A DNA stretch of 64,000 nt from Paenibacillus sp. FSL H8-0548 (GCF_038630985.1 NZ_CP152049.1:4976001-5040000); one strand, 5' to 3'. Shown: positions 48,246-58,880, numbered from the stretch's first letter. The notes: generated from the letters alone by a model not told the origin. Numbers and translations: made by a program.

Positions 48246-50154
48246 ATGCGTAACCAGGAGATAACATTTGTTCGATATTCTCGCTGGATACTGGTGGGCT
48301 CCAGAAAAAACCCTGCATTTCATCGCATTTATGCTTCTTAAGAAATTCCATTTGTGCTTCAGTCTCGACACCCTCTGCGATCACCTGAATATTCAAGTTA
48401 TGCGCCATAGCAATAATCGCTGCTACAATTTCGGCATCATTTGGATCCTGCTGAATATCGCGCACGAAGGAGCGGTCGATTTTCAAACGATCTATCGGAA
48501 AGTTTTTCAAATAATGGAATGAACTATAACCGGTGCCAAAGTCATCCACACTAATATTTACTCCCAAATCAGTTAAGTCCAGCAAGCAACGAGACACATG
48601 GCTGACATCCATCGTCATCGACTCAGTAATTTCTAAATCCAAATATTTTGCATGCAGGCCTGTTTTCTCAAGCACGTCCGCTACCTTGCTGGCCAAGTCG
48701 TTTTGGACAAACTGTCTAATGGATAAATTAACGGAGACCGGCATAGGCGGCAAACCAGCATCCTGCCAAGCTTTATTCTGTCTGCATGCTTCTTCGAGCA
48801 CCCAGTCGCCTATCTGAACGATCATACCGCTCTCTTCAGCCAGTGGTATGAAGCTTCCAGGCGGTACCATTCCCCTAATAGGATGATTCCAGCGCACAAG
48901 CGCTTCTACCCCAACCATCTTGCCGCTAATCAAATCATACTGCGGTTGATATTGAAGCACGAACTCATTACGCTGAATAGCGCGGTACATTTCATGCTGT
49001 AGTGTAAGGCGCTCAAACGAGGAATTGCTCCAGCTCTCTGAATAGAGCAGGCAATCATTTTTGCCGCTTTCTTTCACCTTTACGAGTGCCATGTCCGCTT
49101 TCTTGATCAGAGCATAGCTATCGTCTTCCTCATTCTTATTCGTAACTGAGCCGATGCTTGCTGTAATATGTAACGGAAAGCCGCTTAGCTCATAGGGCTC
49201 TTCAATAGACTTAAGAAGCTTCTTCGAAAGCTCTAGCAAATGCTTCTCCGACTCCAGATCGCAAAACAATAAAGCAAACTCATCACCTTCCATACGAGCT
49301 ACAAAATCATTCTCATAAAGATCGCGGTTGAGTCTCTCTGCTATTTGCATAAGGAGAATGTCACCGAATTCCCGTCCAAACGAGGCATTTACCAACTTAA
49401 AGCGATCCAAATCCAAATAGCAAATGCCAACTACACGATCTTCTTCCTTCGCTCTAGCTAAGGTCTCGGTAAGCTTCATTTGAAACAAGGTCCGATTCGG
49501 CAGTCCAGTCATGTCATCGTAGTAAGCCATATAACGAATCCGTTCAACATTCCTTTTCCGGTCGCTTAAGTCATGGCTTATTAATAAAATACCGATGACC
49601 TCTTCGTCTTCAATCATCGGGGAGCAAAGCATCTGAAGCTCCAATGGGAAGCCAGAACCATGTGTAATGTTAATATTGGATTGCTTTGTTTCTCCAAGCA
49701 GCGCCTGCTCAAACGTTTCCAGCAGCAATTGCCTGCTTCCTGGCTCAACTAATCGCGAGATTGAGGCGCCAAGAAGATCGGACCGATGATAACCAAGCGT
49801 TCGACTAGAAGCCTCGTTCATCTCCATAACGATACCGTTTCTATCTAACACCGCTAGCGGCACAGCATCCGAGCGAAGAAATGCCTCTACAATTGCTGTA
49901 TGATAATTTTGAAGGCTGTAATTTTTCTTCCTCTTAATATACACAATAATTGCGGTTACGAGTAACGAAGCAGCTATTGCAAGCGCCGTCCATTTGTACA
50001 TAAGGTTAGAGATGAATAAAAAAGATATAAATATCCATACCAACGCAAGTGCTCCAAGCAAACTAGTGATGATAATCGGCACATTAAAAATTTGATTAGG
50101 CCGCTCTCGCTTCTTTCTATTAGGAAAACCATCCATCCGTTTTGTCACGCACAA
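48244..50154 (-). CDS. Membrane-anchored PAS-GGDEF-EAL protein
   Basis: This 636-residue c-di-GMP protein has two membrane helices at about 26-50 and 55-73, then a PAS domain (about 85-200; IVEAFLRSDAVPLAVLDRNG), a GGDEF domain with the active-site loop reading EGDEF near residue 290, and an EAL domain with EALVRW near 415, DDFGTGYSS and EGVET. The EAL catalytic residues look complete, so phosphodiesterase activity is likely. The first Gly of the GGDEF loop is replaced by Glu, so cyclase activity is doubtful and the domain may only bind GTP. Confidence 0.9.
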   Translation of the reverse strand: MCVTKRMDGFPNRKKRERPNQIFNVPIIITSLLGALALVWIFISFLFISNLMYKWTALAIAASLLVTAIIVYIKRKKNYSLQNYHTAIVEAFLRSDAVPLAVLDRNGIVMEMNEASSRTLGYHRSDLLGASISRLVEPGSRQLLLETFEQALLGETKQSNINITHGSGFPLELQMLCSPMIEDEEVIGILLISHDLSDRKRNVERIRYMAYYDDMTGLPNRTLFQMKLTETLARAKEEDRVVGICYLDLDRFKLVNASFGREFGDILLMQIAERLNRDLYENDFVARMEGDEFALLFCDLESEKHLLELSKKLLKSIEEPYELSGFPLHITASIGSVTNKNEEDDSYALIKKADMALVKVKESGKNDCLLYSESWSNSSFERLTLQHEMYRAIQRNEFVLQYQPQYDLISGKMVGVEALVRWNHPIRGMVPPGSFIPLAEESGMIVQIGDWVLEEACRQNKAWQDAGLPPMPVSVNLSIRQFVQNDLASKVADVLEKTGLHAKYLDLEITESMTMDVSHVSRCLLDLTDLGVNISVDDFGTGYSSFHYLKNFPIDRLKIDRSFVRDIQQDPNDAEIVAAIIAMAHNLNIQVIAEGVETEAQMEFLKKHKCDEMQGFFWSPPVSSENIEQMLSPGYA

Positions 50155-50286
50155 ACGTCCTTCCTGTATCCCGAGTCAAGTAAGTGTTCGCTTTATTATA
50201 AACGAAACAAGCGATCTGGTATAGAAAAATTTACTAAAGCAACTTGTTTTTTGTTGCAAAAAAGCATTATATGTCGTTTACCCTTA

Positions 50287-50685
50287 TTATGTTATATCGC
50301 TGCCCTTCACTCTTGATTTATTTATAGCTGCTATAATGACACATGCCCAGCCCGCAATTAGCGCTACGCCGCCAATAGGAGTAATCATACCCAGCTTGCT
50401 AAAGCTGGTAAGCGACAAAACATATAAGCTGCCGCTAAATATAATTGTCCCTGCAAAAATAAGGCGCGCTCCGTTCAATAGCAGCTTGCTCTCGCCAATT
50501 TGTTTTGCAAACAGAGCAATCAGCATTAGAGCGATCGCACTGTACATATGATAACGTACCCCTGTTTCGAACACTTCCAAGTAATGCTCTGTCAAATGCT
50601 CCTCCAAGCCGTGTGCACCGAATGCACCCAGTGCAATAGCAAGAGCTGCATTAATTCCACCAATTGCAAAATATTTTGTAAACAT
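50287..50685 (-). CDS. ywdK: DUF423 family membrane protein (YwdK-like)
   Basis: This 132-residue protein has four membrane segments. The DUF423 pattern is clear: FGAHGLEEHLTEHYLEVFETGVRYHMYSA, then SGSLYVLSLTSFSKLGMITPIGG. Its length equals the family's. Function is unknown. It is divergent from the small membrane protein gene at 50751, with a 65-bp gap between. Confidence 0.9.
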   Translation of the reverse strand: MFTKYFAIGGINAALAIALGAFGAHGLEEHLTEHYLEVFETGVRYHMYSAIALMLIALFAKQIGESKLLLNGARLIFAGTIIFSGSLYVLSLTSFSKLGMITPIGGVALIAGWACVIIAAINKSRVKGSDIT

Positions 50686-50750
50686 ATGGTTTTCATTCCT
50701 TCCATTTTTGTGTATAATTTGATTTTAATTAGTTAAAGGAGACGATTGAA

Positions 50751-51248
50751 TTGGACAATGAACCAAGAAACGAAATCAACACCCCGCCAGGAAATGAACC
50801 TTATGCATCAAAACCAATTTTCTCAAATGAGCACTCTGACACCATAGTTGTAAAAAAACATTCCGGACTTGGCATTGCAGCATTCATCATCGGTTTGATC
50901 TCTGTTGTGCTGCTTATCATCGCCCTTGTCTCAGGCAGCTCTTCGGTTGACCAGATTGTGAATTCTGATCTTATCCTTGCGGACCCTAATGACACTGCGG
51001 CTTTCCAAGCCTCTATCGAATCACTCGGAGAAGAAGTTCTCGTTTCCGTTGTACTCGCAGTCGTTTGTATCTTTGGCGCCGGCTTTATTTCATTCATCGG
51101 GCTTATATTAGCGATTATCGCTGCTTGCTCCAGCAAACGCCGCAGACTGTTCGGTGTTATTGGCATCGTACTTAACGTGGTTGTTATTGTCGGCGGAATC
51201 TCACTTTTTATTGCAGGCATCAATGCGATTGCTGCCAACTTCGCTTAA
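50751..51248 (+). CDS. Small membrane protein, unknown function
   Basis: The start is TTG 50751, with AAAGGAG nine bases upstream. The 165-residue protein has a polar N-terminus rich in Asn/Pro/Glu (about 1-40), then membrane segments at about 43-62, 102-125 and 134-160, with a polar loop between the first two. It has the look of DUF4190/DUF4064-type small membrane proteins but I cannot place it firmly. It is followed by a strong terminator shared with the convergent sbcC gene. Confidence 0.7.
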   Translation: MDNEPRNEINTPPGNEPYASKPIFSNEHSDTIVVKKHSGLGIAAFIIGLISVVLLIIALVSGSSSVDQIVNSDLILADPNDTAAFQASIESLGEEVLVSVVLAVVCIFGAGFISFIGLILAIIAACSSKRRRLFGVIGIVLNVVVIVGGISLFIAGINAIAANFA

Positions 51249-51253
51249 CTATC

Positions 51254-51297
51254 GAGTCTGCTCCAGCCTCCTTCGAGTGCCGGAGCAGACTCTTTTT
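51254..51297. terminator. Terminator between convergent genes
   Basis: GAGTCTGCTCC (51254-51264) pairs with GGAGCAGACTC (51282-51292), followed by TTTTT. It lies between the small membrane protein gene and the end of sbcC. Confidence 0.9.
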
Positions 51298-51305
51298 ATA
51301 TCAGC

Positions 51306-54300
51306 TCATTTTACAGTAATGTTTGTACGGCTGAATCCCTCTCTCGTCTTGACTACCTCAAGGCATGCTGGAAAAGCATCCTTAAGCTCCTGCACATGGG
51401 ATATGACGCCGATCATTCTTCCTGCCTTCTGCAAATCAACGAGCGCAATAATAGCCTTCTGCAGCGACTCCTCATCAAGTGAGCCAAAGCCCTCGTCAAT
51501 AAACATCATCTCAATAGTGACTCCGCCCAAATGTGATTGAATGACGTCTGTCATGCCTAGCGCCAGACAGAGCGAAGCGTTAAACTTCTCTCCACCGGAC
51601 AACGTCTTCACATCACGGTTCTGACCTGTAAAAGCATCGTAAACGTCAAGCCCAAGACCACTCTGTTTTCCTCTATTTTCTAGGCGATCACTGCGCTCTA
51701 ATGAAAACTGTCCGCTAGACAAGTTGCGGAGACGGGCATTGGCTGCGAACAAAATCTGCTCCAAAAATTCAATTAGAATATACCGCTCGAATGAGATTTT
51801 CAGCGCATTATCACCCTTCAGCATTTGAAAGATGTCCATGACCTCCTCCAGCTGGGCTTCCAGTCCCTTCACCTGACCGCTCGCGCGTCCTATGGAGGCT
51901 GATAGGCGCTGCGCAACCTCGCCTGTACGAATCGCTGTTTGAGCTGCGGCATGAATTTGCTCAAGCTGCTGCTTGCTTATGTTCAGACTTTCTTGCAGTT
52001 GAACAATATCCACCCTAGGCTTGCCAGCAAGCTCAATTTGAAGCTCCAACAGCTGCTGCGTAACGAGAACAACCGCCGTTTGGTAAGCGCTTATAGCCTT
52101 GCCCAGCTGCTCTCTTGCAGCTTCTGAGAGTGCAGCTTCAGCGTATTGCTGAACCGATTCAAAGCCAGCCTTCTGAAGCTCCTCAAGCAGCCGCTGCTCA
52201 GCTAGCTGCTTACCCTGCTCTGATTCCTCCAGCTGGCGCTCCGCTTGATCAACATAAGCTCTCTGCTCTGCCAGCTTAGCTGTTGCTAGCTGCAGCTGCT
52301 CCTGAGCGCTCTTCCAAGCGGTCCTCAGCTGATCGGACGCTGTCTGCTGCTGTTTGATTCTCACATTTAGGCTCTCTGGTGAGCGCAGCTGCTCTGGTAT
52401 ACGGTCCAGCTCCTTCTGTAGCGCGGATTGCTGTGATGCCCGCTCTATACTCAGCCGCTGCTGTTCTTGCTGCAGCTGCTCCTTGGCACGCTGCTGCTGC
52501 TCTTGCTGCAATTCCATCTGCTCAAGCAGCTGCTTAAGCTCAGGAACCTGCTTAGCTTTAATCAGAAGCTTGTCCGTTTCTTCCTTAAGCGCACGCCATT
52601 GCTGCTGCAGCTGAGCTCTTTGCTCCTCCAATCGAACCGCCTGCAGGCCGTATTCGGCAAGCTCTTTTGCACCTTCCTCACGAGTCGCTTTGGCTGCTGC
52701 TGCCTGAGCACGCGCCTCCAGCCATTCACGCTCGATGACTCCAAGCTGCGCCTTGGCATCCTGCAATCGCTCGCGTGAAGGCACCTCACTGCTTGAAACC
52801 GCTTTGGCGGGATGCTCTAAGCTGCCACATACGGGACAAGCCTTATCATCATGCAAATGAGCGGCAAGCAGTGTTGCCTGACCCTCAATCCATGAGGTTT
52901 CCAGTCGATCATGCTCGTCTCGCGCTCTTGCGAACGACTTTGAGAAGTCCTGCTCCAGCTGAGAGAAGCGCAGCATCTCCTTCTCTACATCAACGAGACG
53001 CTTCAGCTGCTTCCCTTGCTGCTCCACTAGACGCAGCTTGTCCAGCTTCTGCGTTAATTCGGCCGTATCAAGCTCTATTTCTTTTAATTGAATGCTCATT
53101 GACTGCTTCTTATCGCGCAGCTGCGCAATGCCTGTCTCGGAAGCCTTTAGTTTAGAGGTGCAGTCATGCTCTGCTTGGATCAGCTTCTCAATCCTGTGCT
53201 GCTGACTGGCCAGCGTGCTCACGATTGGTGCCATCTCCAGCAGTCTGCTGAGCTCACGCTCGGTTTCGCGCCGTTCCTCTTCACGCTGCTCCTCTGCAGC
53301 ATGCTGACCTGCCGCTTGCTTGTGCCCTTGCTCCGCCTGCTCTCGATCGGCTAGTTTTCCAGCATATTGACTGCGCTTCGTTATCGCATCCACATGCGTA
53401 CGGTCAGCTTGCTCCTTATACGGCGTCAAATGCGCTGCTTTAATCGCAAGCGCAAGCTGCTGCTCCTTTACTGCATAATCCGCCTGCTGTGCAGCAAGCT
53501 GGGCCTGCTGAGCCTGCTTTCGATCATGCTCCTCATGCTTGCTATTTATCGTAATGGCTGCACGCAGCTGTGCTTCCTCTTCTTCTATTCGAACCGCCAG
53601 TACATTTTTCTGAGCGACAGCTTGCTCCTCTGCGTTCCGGTAGAACTCTCGCTCCTGCTGCAGCGCATCCGTTATCTGTGAAGCACTATATACCTCTTGC
53701 TGGAAAGTGCGGGAGAGCTCGCTATCCACACGCTCTGGAAGCGCCTCTTGCACCTGCTTCATATAAGCATTTACCGTTGCCTTAGCCTCTTTCAATTGAT
53801 CCTGAATGCTTCGGTTTTTCTGCTGGAAGCGACCCTCCAAGCGCTCATAAAGCTCTGTCCGAAAAATACGGCGCAATATTTCTTCCTTATTATCCGTGTC
53901 CGAAGTAAGCAACTTGCGAAATTCTCCTTGCGGCAGCATTACAATTTGACTGAATTGCTCCTTGGTCAAGCCTATAATTTGCTCAAGCTTGGCATTTACG
54001 TCGGAGACGATAAAACGATCAACCGCTGGAACAGCTTCACCGCTCGTCATTTCATAAAGCTCTGCTTTCCCGCCAGTTTCGCCTTTATTGCTGCCCTTTC
54101 GATGCGGCATTTGTCTAATGACCTGATAGCTCCTACGACCAATGGCAAAATCAAATTGAACAGCGGTATGTGTATCCTCAGCTGCAAAATGACTGCGCAG
54201 CATTCGTGGATCAGAACGATCCTCCCCGCTGGCAGTTCCATAAAAAGCAAAGCAAATCGCATCAAATATAGAGGTTTTTCCAGCTCCAGTATTTCCTGAA

Positions 54301-54398
54301 ATTACGAATAGTCGACGGTGCTCCAACAAGCTGAAGTCTATCGTTTCCGTATCGCGATAAGATCCAAACGCAGTCATCGTAAGCTTAATCGGCCTCAT
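51306..54398 (-). CDS. sbcC: Nuclease SbcCD subunit C (SMC-like ATPase)
   Basis: This 1030-residue Rad50-type protein has an N-terminal Walker A GNTGAGKTS, two long coiled-coil arms (Gln/Glu/Leu-rich, about 190-500 and 560-860), the zinc hook CPVCGS near residue 520, and a C-terminal head with KTLSGGEKFNASL and MMFIDEGFGSLDEESL. With SbcD it cuts hairpin and blocked DNA ends. It overlaps sbcD by ATGA. The local presence of many hairpin-forming repeats is of interest, since SbcCD targets such structures, but the proximity is probably chance. Confidence 0.95.
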   Translation of the reverse strand: MRPIKLTMTAFGSYRDTETIDFSLLEHRRLFVISGNTGAGKTSIFDAICFAFYGTASGEDRSDPRMLRSHFAAEDTHTAVQFDFAIGRRSYQVIRQMPHRKGSNKGETGGKAELYEMTSGEAVPAVDRFIVSDVNAKLEQIIGLTKEQFSQIVMLPQGEFRKLLTSDTDNKEEILRRIFRTELYERLEGRFQQKNRSIQDQLKEAKATVNAYMKQVQEALPERVDSELSRTFQQEVYSASQITDALQQEREFYRNAEEQAVAQKNVLAVRIEEEEAQLRAAITINSKHEEHDRKQAQQAQLAAQQADYAVKEQQLALAIKAAHLTPYKEQADRTHVDAITKRSQYAGKLADREQAEQGHKQAAGQHAAEEQREEERRETERELSRLLEMAPIVSTLASQQHRIEKLIQAEHDCTSKLKASETGIAQLRDKKQSMSIQLKEIELDTAELTQKLDKLRLVEQQGKQLKRLVDVEKEMLRFSQLEQDFSKSFARARDEHDRLETSWIEGQATLLAAHLHDDKACPVCGSLEHPAKAVSSSEVPSRERLQDAKAQLGVIEREWLEARAQAAAAKATREEGAKELAEYGLQAVRLEEQRAQLQQQWRALKEETDKLLIKAKQVPELKQLLEQMELQQEQQQRAKEQLQQEQQRLSIERASQQSALQKELDRIPEQLRSPESLNVRIKQQQTASDQLRTAWKSAQEQLQLATAKLAEQRAYVDQAERQLEESEQGKQLAEQRLLEELQKAGFESVQQYAEAALSEAAREQLGKAISAYQTAVVLVTQQLLELQIELAGKPRVDIVQLQESLNISKQQLEQIHAAAQTAIRTGEVAQRLSASIGRASGQVKGLEAQLEEVMDIFQMLKGDNALKISFERYILIEFLEQILFAANARLRNLSSGQFSLERSDRLENRGKQSGLGLDVYDAFTGQNRDVKTLSGGEKFNASLCLALGMTDVIQSHLGGVTIEMMFIDEGFGSLDEESLQKAIIALVDLQKAGRMIGVISHVQELKDAFPACLEVVKTREGFSRTNITVK

Positions 54399-55570
54399 AT
54401 CACGCCACCCTCCTCACGAAGCAGCTCTCCATACGTATCCGCGAACAATTGTTTTTTTGCATCCGAAAGCTCTTGCCCCTTAACCTCCTGATAAAATGCA
54501 GCAAACAGCTCGATCGGATCAGCTTCCCGTCTCCCTGTTCCTCCCCGCGCATCAGCTGCCGCTTCATTTCCATTCAAGCCGCCGGCCAGCACTGGTCTGC
54601 GCTCCACGTGGAGCGCATTCGGGTAAACCGAGCGTACCTTCTCCATAGGAAACAAAACCGGATTTTCATTTAGCAATGTTACAAATACATAATCCTCGTT
54701 CACTGGCTGCTTTTCTATTTCTTCAATTAATGCGATTACTCTGCGCATATTCCGCAGCGGCTTCAGCTCACGTTTTTCAATTTCCACGTGACCGGCCTCA
54801 TTTAGTTCAATTACCAAATATCCCTTCACATGGCTTTCTTCTGAAATCGAATATTTGAGCGGAGAGCCCGCATACCTTATCGTATCGTTCCGAACAAAAT
54901 GTGCCTGATGCAAATGACCAAGCGCTGTATAATGAAAGGCTTCAAAATAAGCCGCACTCACATGCTCAGCGCCGCCAACCGACAATGGACGTTCCGAGTC
55001 GCTCGTATTCTGCTCCGGCTCTCCCGTTGCCGTAATGAATGCATGGCCTACAAATACATGTCTAGCTGATTTGTCCATACCATGGGCAATCCGTGCAGTA
55101 ATGACGCGCATCGCATCATCATGTGTACGGATCGACTCATCTCCTAGCTGATAGCGAACCTGTGCAGGATCTGCATAAGGTACAAGATGAAAATGCACCT
55201 CGCCGAAATTGTCGCTCAGCACGACTGGCTTCAGCCCATCCTTCAATTGCCCCACCAGATGAAGACCGCGGCTTTCCATCAGCTTTGTGCCAAAATTAAT
55301 ACGATCAGGACTGTCATGATTACCGGATATCGCAAGCACAGGTGTATTCAAATCGATAACGATCCGTGCAAGCAGCTCATCGAGCAGCTCGACAGCCTCG
55401 GTTGGCGGGACAGCGCGATCATATAGATCACCAGCAATAATAACAGCATCCGGCCGCTCTGCCTCAATCGCTTGCAGCAGCTGCTCCAGAACATAACGCT
55501 GATCCTCCGTCATATATACGCCTTGAACTAGCTTTCCCAAATGCCAGTCCGCAGTATGAAATAGCTTCAT
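54395..55570 (-). CDS. sbcD: Nuclease SbcCD subunit D (Mre11-like)
   Basis: This 391-residue metallophosphoesterase has the Mre11/SbcD metal motifs in order: ADWHLGK, GDLYDRA, SGNHDS, GHAFI and GHLHQ. It forms the nuclease of the SbcCD complex. A short insertion near residue 335 (GNEAAADARGGTGRREAD) lies between the nuclease and the C-terminal part. It is first in the operon with sbcC. Confidence 0.95.
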   Translation of the reverse strand: MKLFHTADWHLGKLVQGVYMTEDQRYVLEQLLQAIEAERPDAVIIAGDLYDRAVPPTEAVELLDELLARIVIDLNTPVLAISGNHDSPDRINFGTKLMESRGLHLVGQLKDGLKPVVLSDNFGEVHFHLVPYADPAQVRYQLGDESIRTHDDAMRVITARIAHGMDKSARHVFVGHAFITATGEPEQNTSDSERPLSVGGAEHVSAAYFEAFHYTALGHLHQAHFVRNDTIRYAGSPLKYSISEESHVKGYLVIELNEAGHVEIEKRELKPLRNMRRVIALIEEIEKQPVNEDYVFVTLLNENPVLFPMEKVRSVYPNALHVERRPVLAGGLNGNEAAADARGGTGRREADPIELFAAFYQEVKGQELSDAKKQLFADTYGELLREEGGVI

Positions 55571-55810
55571 TTACTTCAAACATCCCTTCCTAGTTCATCG
55601 GAATTGTTCCTTTATATTACCATTCGTACCACCCTAGCGCATAGTATGCTGATAGGAGTTCCGTGATAGACTGCTAGAAGTGGACTAATTTTCCTTCACA
55701 TAACCGCTATAAACTTGAATATATTGAGTAACAGACAAGAATTAAGCGAAGGTCGTCTTAAACACTGCATGAATGCTGGAAGGTTAATTTATTGGAATGA
55801 GGTGAGGGAA

Positions 55811-56965
55811 ATGAAATCAGAACCGCTGTTTGTTGTATCCCGTGAGGACTGGTCACTCCACCGCAAAGGCTATGAGGATCAAGCGCGACATCAGGAGAAG
55901 GTACATGAGGCTATTAGGCAAAACCTTCCCGATCTGGTTTCCGACGAGAGCATCGTCTTGTCCGATGGCAGACGTACAATTAAGGTTCCCATAAAAAGTC
56001 TCGACGAATCCCACTTTATATACAACTACAACAAGAAGCAGCACGTCGGACAAGGAGACGGAGACTCGCAGGTGGGTGATGTGCTTGGCGTCGATCCTCA
56101 GGCTGCCAAGGGACCTGGCAAAGGCCAGGATGCAGGCGATCAGCCCGGTGAGGATGTTATTGATACCGAGATCAGCATTGACCAATTAGAGGATATGCTA
56201 TTCGAGGAGCTAGAGCTCCCTAATCTGGAACAAAAGCAAAAGGATCAGCTTCAATCCACAGAAATTGTGTTCCACGATATTCGCAAAAAAGGCATCATGT
56301 CCAACATTGATAAGAAGCGTACATTAATTGAAAATCTAAGGCGCAACGCCAACGCAGGCAAATCCGGTATCGGAGGCATCTCCCCTGACGATCTGCGTTA
56401 CAAAACATGGAACGAAATCGTGAAGCCCCAATCGAACGCGGTCATTCTCGCACTCATGGATACATCGGGCAGCATGGGATCTTTTGAGAAATATTGTGCC
56501 CGCAGCTTTTTCTTCTGGATGACTCGGTTTCTTCGCAGGAAATATGAGCATGTAGAAATTGTATTTATTGCCCACCATACGGAGGCTAAGGAGGTTACCG
56601 AGGAGGAATTTTTTAATCGCGGGGAAAGCGGAGGTACGATTTGCTCATCCGCTTATCAAAAAGCGATTGACATCATCGATAGTCGTTATCCAACTCCGAA
56701 TTGGAATATTTACCCTTTTCATTTCTCGGACGGCGATAATCTGACCTCAGACAACGAGCGCTGCGTAAAGCTCATCGGTCAGCTGATGGAACGAAGCAAT
56801 ATGTTCGGTTATGGAGAGGTCAATCAATACAATCGCAGCAGCACTTTAATGTCGGCCTATAAGCATATCAGCCACAAAAAGTTTATGTACTCGGTAATTA
56901 AGGAGAAGAGCGAGGTATACAAGGCGCTTAAAACTTTCTTCTCTAAAAAAGTGAGCGGTGCCTAA
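55811..56965 (+). CDS. yhbH: YhbH-type sporulation/stress protein (UPF0229)
   Basis: ATG 55811 follows GAGGTGAGGGAA and begins [20 protein letters not shown], the conserved N-terminus of YhbH; an upstream ATG at 55715 in the same frame lacks a ribosome binding site. The 384-residue protein has a charged first half with a Gly/Asp-rich linker, then a von Willebrand A-like domain with [12 protein letters not shown]. YhbH is made during sporulation in Bacillus and usually partners the kinase PrkA and SpoVR; neither is in the window. Confidence 0.9.
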   Translation: MKSEPLFVVSREDWSLHRKGYEDQARHQEKVHEAIRQNLPDLVSDESIVLSDGRRTIKVPIKSLDESHFIYNYNKKQHVGQGDGDSQVGDVLGVDPQAAKGPGKGQDAGDQPGEDVIDTEISIDQLEDMLFEELELPNLEQKQKDQLQSTEIVFHDIRKKGIMSNIDKKRTLIENLRRNANAGKSGIGGISPDDLRYKTWNEIVKPQSNAVILALMDTSGSMGSFEKYCARSFFFWMTRFLRRKYEHVEIVFIAHHTEAKEVTEEEFFNRGESGGTICSSAYQKAIDIIDSRYPTPNWNIYPFHFSDGDNLTSDNERCVKLIGQLMERSNMFGYGEVNQYNRSSTLMSAYKHISHKKFMYSVIKEKSEVYKALKTFFSKKVSGA

Positions 56966-56982
56966 CCATCATCCGCAAAACA

Positions 56983-57028
56983 AAAACAGCTGTCTCAAAA
57001 GGCTAATGCCTTTTGAGACAGCTGTTTT
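56983..57028. terminator. Bidirectional terminator (21-bp perfect stem)
   Basis: A 21-bp stem beginning AAAACAGCTGTCTCAAAAGG with loop TAAT and an exact complement, T-rich on both strands. It lies between yhbH and the convergent MFS gene. Confidence 0.92.
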
Positions 57029-57033
57029 ACATT

Positions 57034-57058
57034 GAAATATAGAAAAATATAAGTTTCA
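57034..57058 (+). repeat. Partial copy (25 bp) of the 95-bp repeat
   Basis: GAAATATAGAAAAATATAAG followed by TTTCA matches the left end of the 95-bp repeat with one or two changes. It abuts the stop of the MFS gene. Confidence 0.5.
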
Positions 57059-57061
57059 GCC

Positions 57062-58297
57062 TCAGCTGGCAGAACCAGCGAATTCTTTGTCCGGATCGGT
57101 TCCTTTCGTTTCTTTGCCGAAAAACAGAACCGTCAACGCTCCAACAACGATCGTTATGAAAAAGATCATAAAGATCGAAGAAATCGCGACATGCCGTGCA
57201 ACGAGCATCCCTACAAGATACGGACCAATAATGCCGCCAACACGCCCGAAGGACGCCGCGAAGCCAACACCAGTGCCACGCACCGCTGTAGGATACAGCT
57301 CCGGCGTATAAGCGTACATCCCTCCCCATGCGCCAAGGTTAAAGAAGGAGAGACAAATGCCTGATGCTAGCAATACTCCCTCCGTTTCAGCGCTGCCAAA
57401 CCATAAGGCACTTCCTGCAGTAAGAAGCAAATAAGCTACAAGCACAAATTTCCGCCCGAATTTCTCTATAAAATACGCCGCCGTAAAATAACCCGGCAGC
57501 TGAGCTAGCGTCATGATGAGAACGTACTGGAAGCTTTTCATCAGATCGAAGCCCTTAAGCACCATGACAGAGGGCAGCCATAAGAACATGCCATAATAGG
57601 AGAATACAACCGTGAACCATAAGATCCACAGCGTTACCGTCGCCTTGCGATGTCTTATTGACCACAGCGACCTCATTCGGTCACGAATGTTCAGCCTGCT
57701 CCCCTTCTGAGCTTCAAAGCTAGGCGAGTCTTTAAGTGCTCTTCTCAAATACAAAGCAAAAAACGCGGGCACAGCCCCAATTGCAAAAGCCATCCTCCAT
57801 CCATATTCCGGAATGATGAAATAGGCAATTAGCGCTGCGACGATCCAGCCGATAGCCCAAAAGCTCTCCAGCAGCACAACTGCGCGACCTCGCTCCTTTA
57901 TCGGTACCGATTCTGATACCAGCGTTGAAGCGACTGGCAGCTCGCCTCCGAGCCCAAAGCCCGCAACAAACCTCAATACACAGAGGACGATAAAACCCGT
58001 TGCCAGAGCCGATAGACCGCTTGCAATCGAAAATATAAGCAGCGTCCAGAGCAATATCGCTCTACGCCCATAACGATCCGCAAGCAGCCCAGATATTGCA
58101 GCCCCTACAGCCATACCAATGGAGTTAATAGCCATCAGCAAGCCAACCTGCTGTGCGCCAAGCTGCCATTCAACAGCTAATGCCGCAACGATAAAAGAAA
58201 TCATGCCGACCTCCATAGCATCGAACATCCAGCTAAGACCGGCACTAAATAACAATTTCCGCTGCTTGGGATTACGCAGCAAAGCCAAATTTTTCAT
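57062..58297 (-). CDS. MFS transporter, NiaP/YceI-like
   Basis: This 411-residue major facilitator has twelve predicted membrane segments. The family motif LLADRYGRRAILLW lies between TM2 and TM3, and GRFGRK-like EKFGRKFVLV at the corresponding place in the second half. The opening SWMFDAMEVGMISFIVAAL and the PELYPTAVRGTGVGFA segment are typical of the AAHS/NiaP group that includes the niacin transporter YceI; other aromatic acids are possible. The start is ATG 58297 with AAGGGG upstream. Confidence 0.72.
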   Translation of the reverse strand: MKNLALLRNPKQRKLLFSAGLSWMFDAMEVGMISFIVAALAVEWQLGAQQVGLLMAINSIGMAVGAAISGLLADRYGRRAILLWTLLIFSIASGLSALATGFIVLCVLRFVAGFGLGGELPVASTLVSESVPIKERGRAVVLLESFWAIGWIVAALIAYFIIPEYGWRMAFAIGAVPAFFALYLRRALKDSPSFEAQKGSRLNIRDRMRSLWSIRHRKATVTLWILWFTVVFSYYGMFLWLPSVMVLKGFDLMKSFQYVLIMTLAQLPGYFTAAYFIEKFGRKFVLVAYLLLTAGSALWFGSAETEGVLLASGICLSFFNLGAWGGMYAYTPELYPTAVRGTGVGFAASFGRVGGIIGPYLVGMLVARHVAISSIFMIFFITIVVGALTVLFFGKETKGTDPDKEFAGSAS

Positions 58298-58482
58298 CTA
58301 AAGACCCCTTATACTAAGCTTATTTTCTATTAATAGCTCAACCTCATAAGCAGTATTTTACAATCCTATAGTCATATTTCGGACATCCATGGATACGCTC
58401 CAGCCTGCAGCCTCTCACATTCATCTATGGTGACGCAGAACGATACGGTTTTCCGTTTCAGACGATACCCCACGTCCCGGCC

Positions 58483-58670
58483 TACAATGTACTTTTTGCA
58501 ACAGAAACCTCACATGAAAGCAGATTCGTCCAGCTACAATGTAATTATGCAGTAGAATAGAGCTCAAACGAGCGAATATGCGAGAAAAATCGGAAATCCG
58601 TTGTAAAAAGTGCAGTGTTCGATAAGCTCGAATCGAGTATTACCCGTTTCGTTGCATAAAGTACAATGCA
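58483..58670. repeat. Four-unit direct-direct-inverted-inverted array, copy 3
   Basis: Direct units start at 58483 (TACAATGTACTTTTTGCAA) and 58535 (TACAATGTAATTATGCAGT). Inverted units start at 58597 and 58647 (the latter CGTTGCATAAAGTACAATG within it). Spacing is 52, 62 and 50 bp. Confidence 0.8.
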
Positions 58671-58880
58671 GCCTCCCTGTTTCCTAGCCCACTACACCGA
58701 AAGTGTATTGTAAGGGCTAGTACGCATAAAGCTCTGCATTCATCAAGCACGCATTTGGTTTTATGTTCTATTAATTAGACAGCATTTCCTAATTTTTTGG
58801 ACATCCTTACCTAATATTAACATGATTTCTGAGTATTGAATCAATATCGCTCACATCTATTCTTTCCAAGTGAAGCTGCA

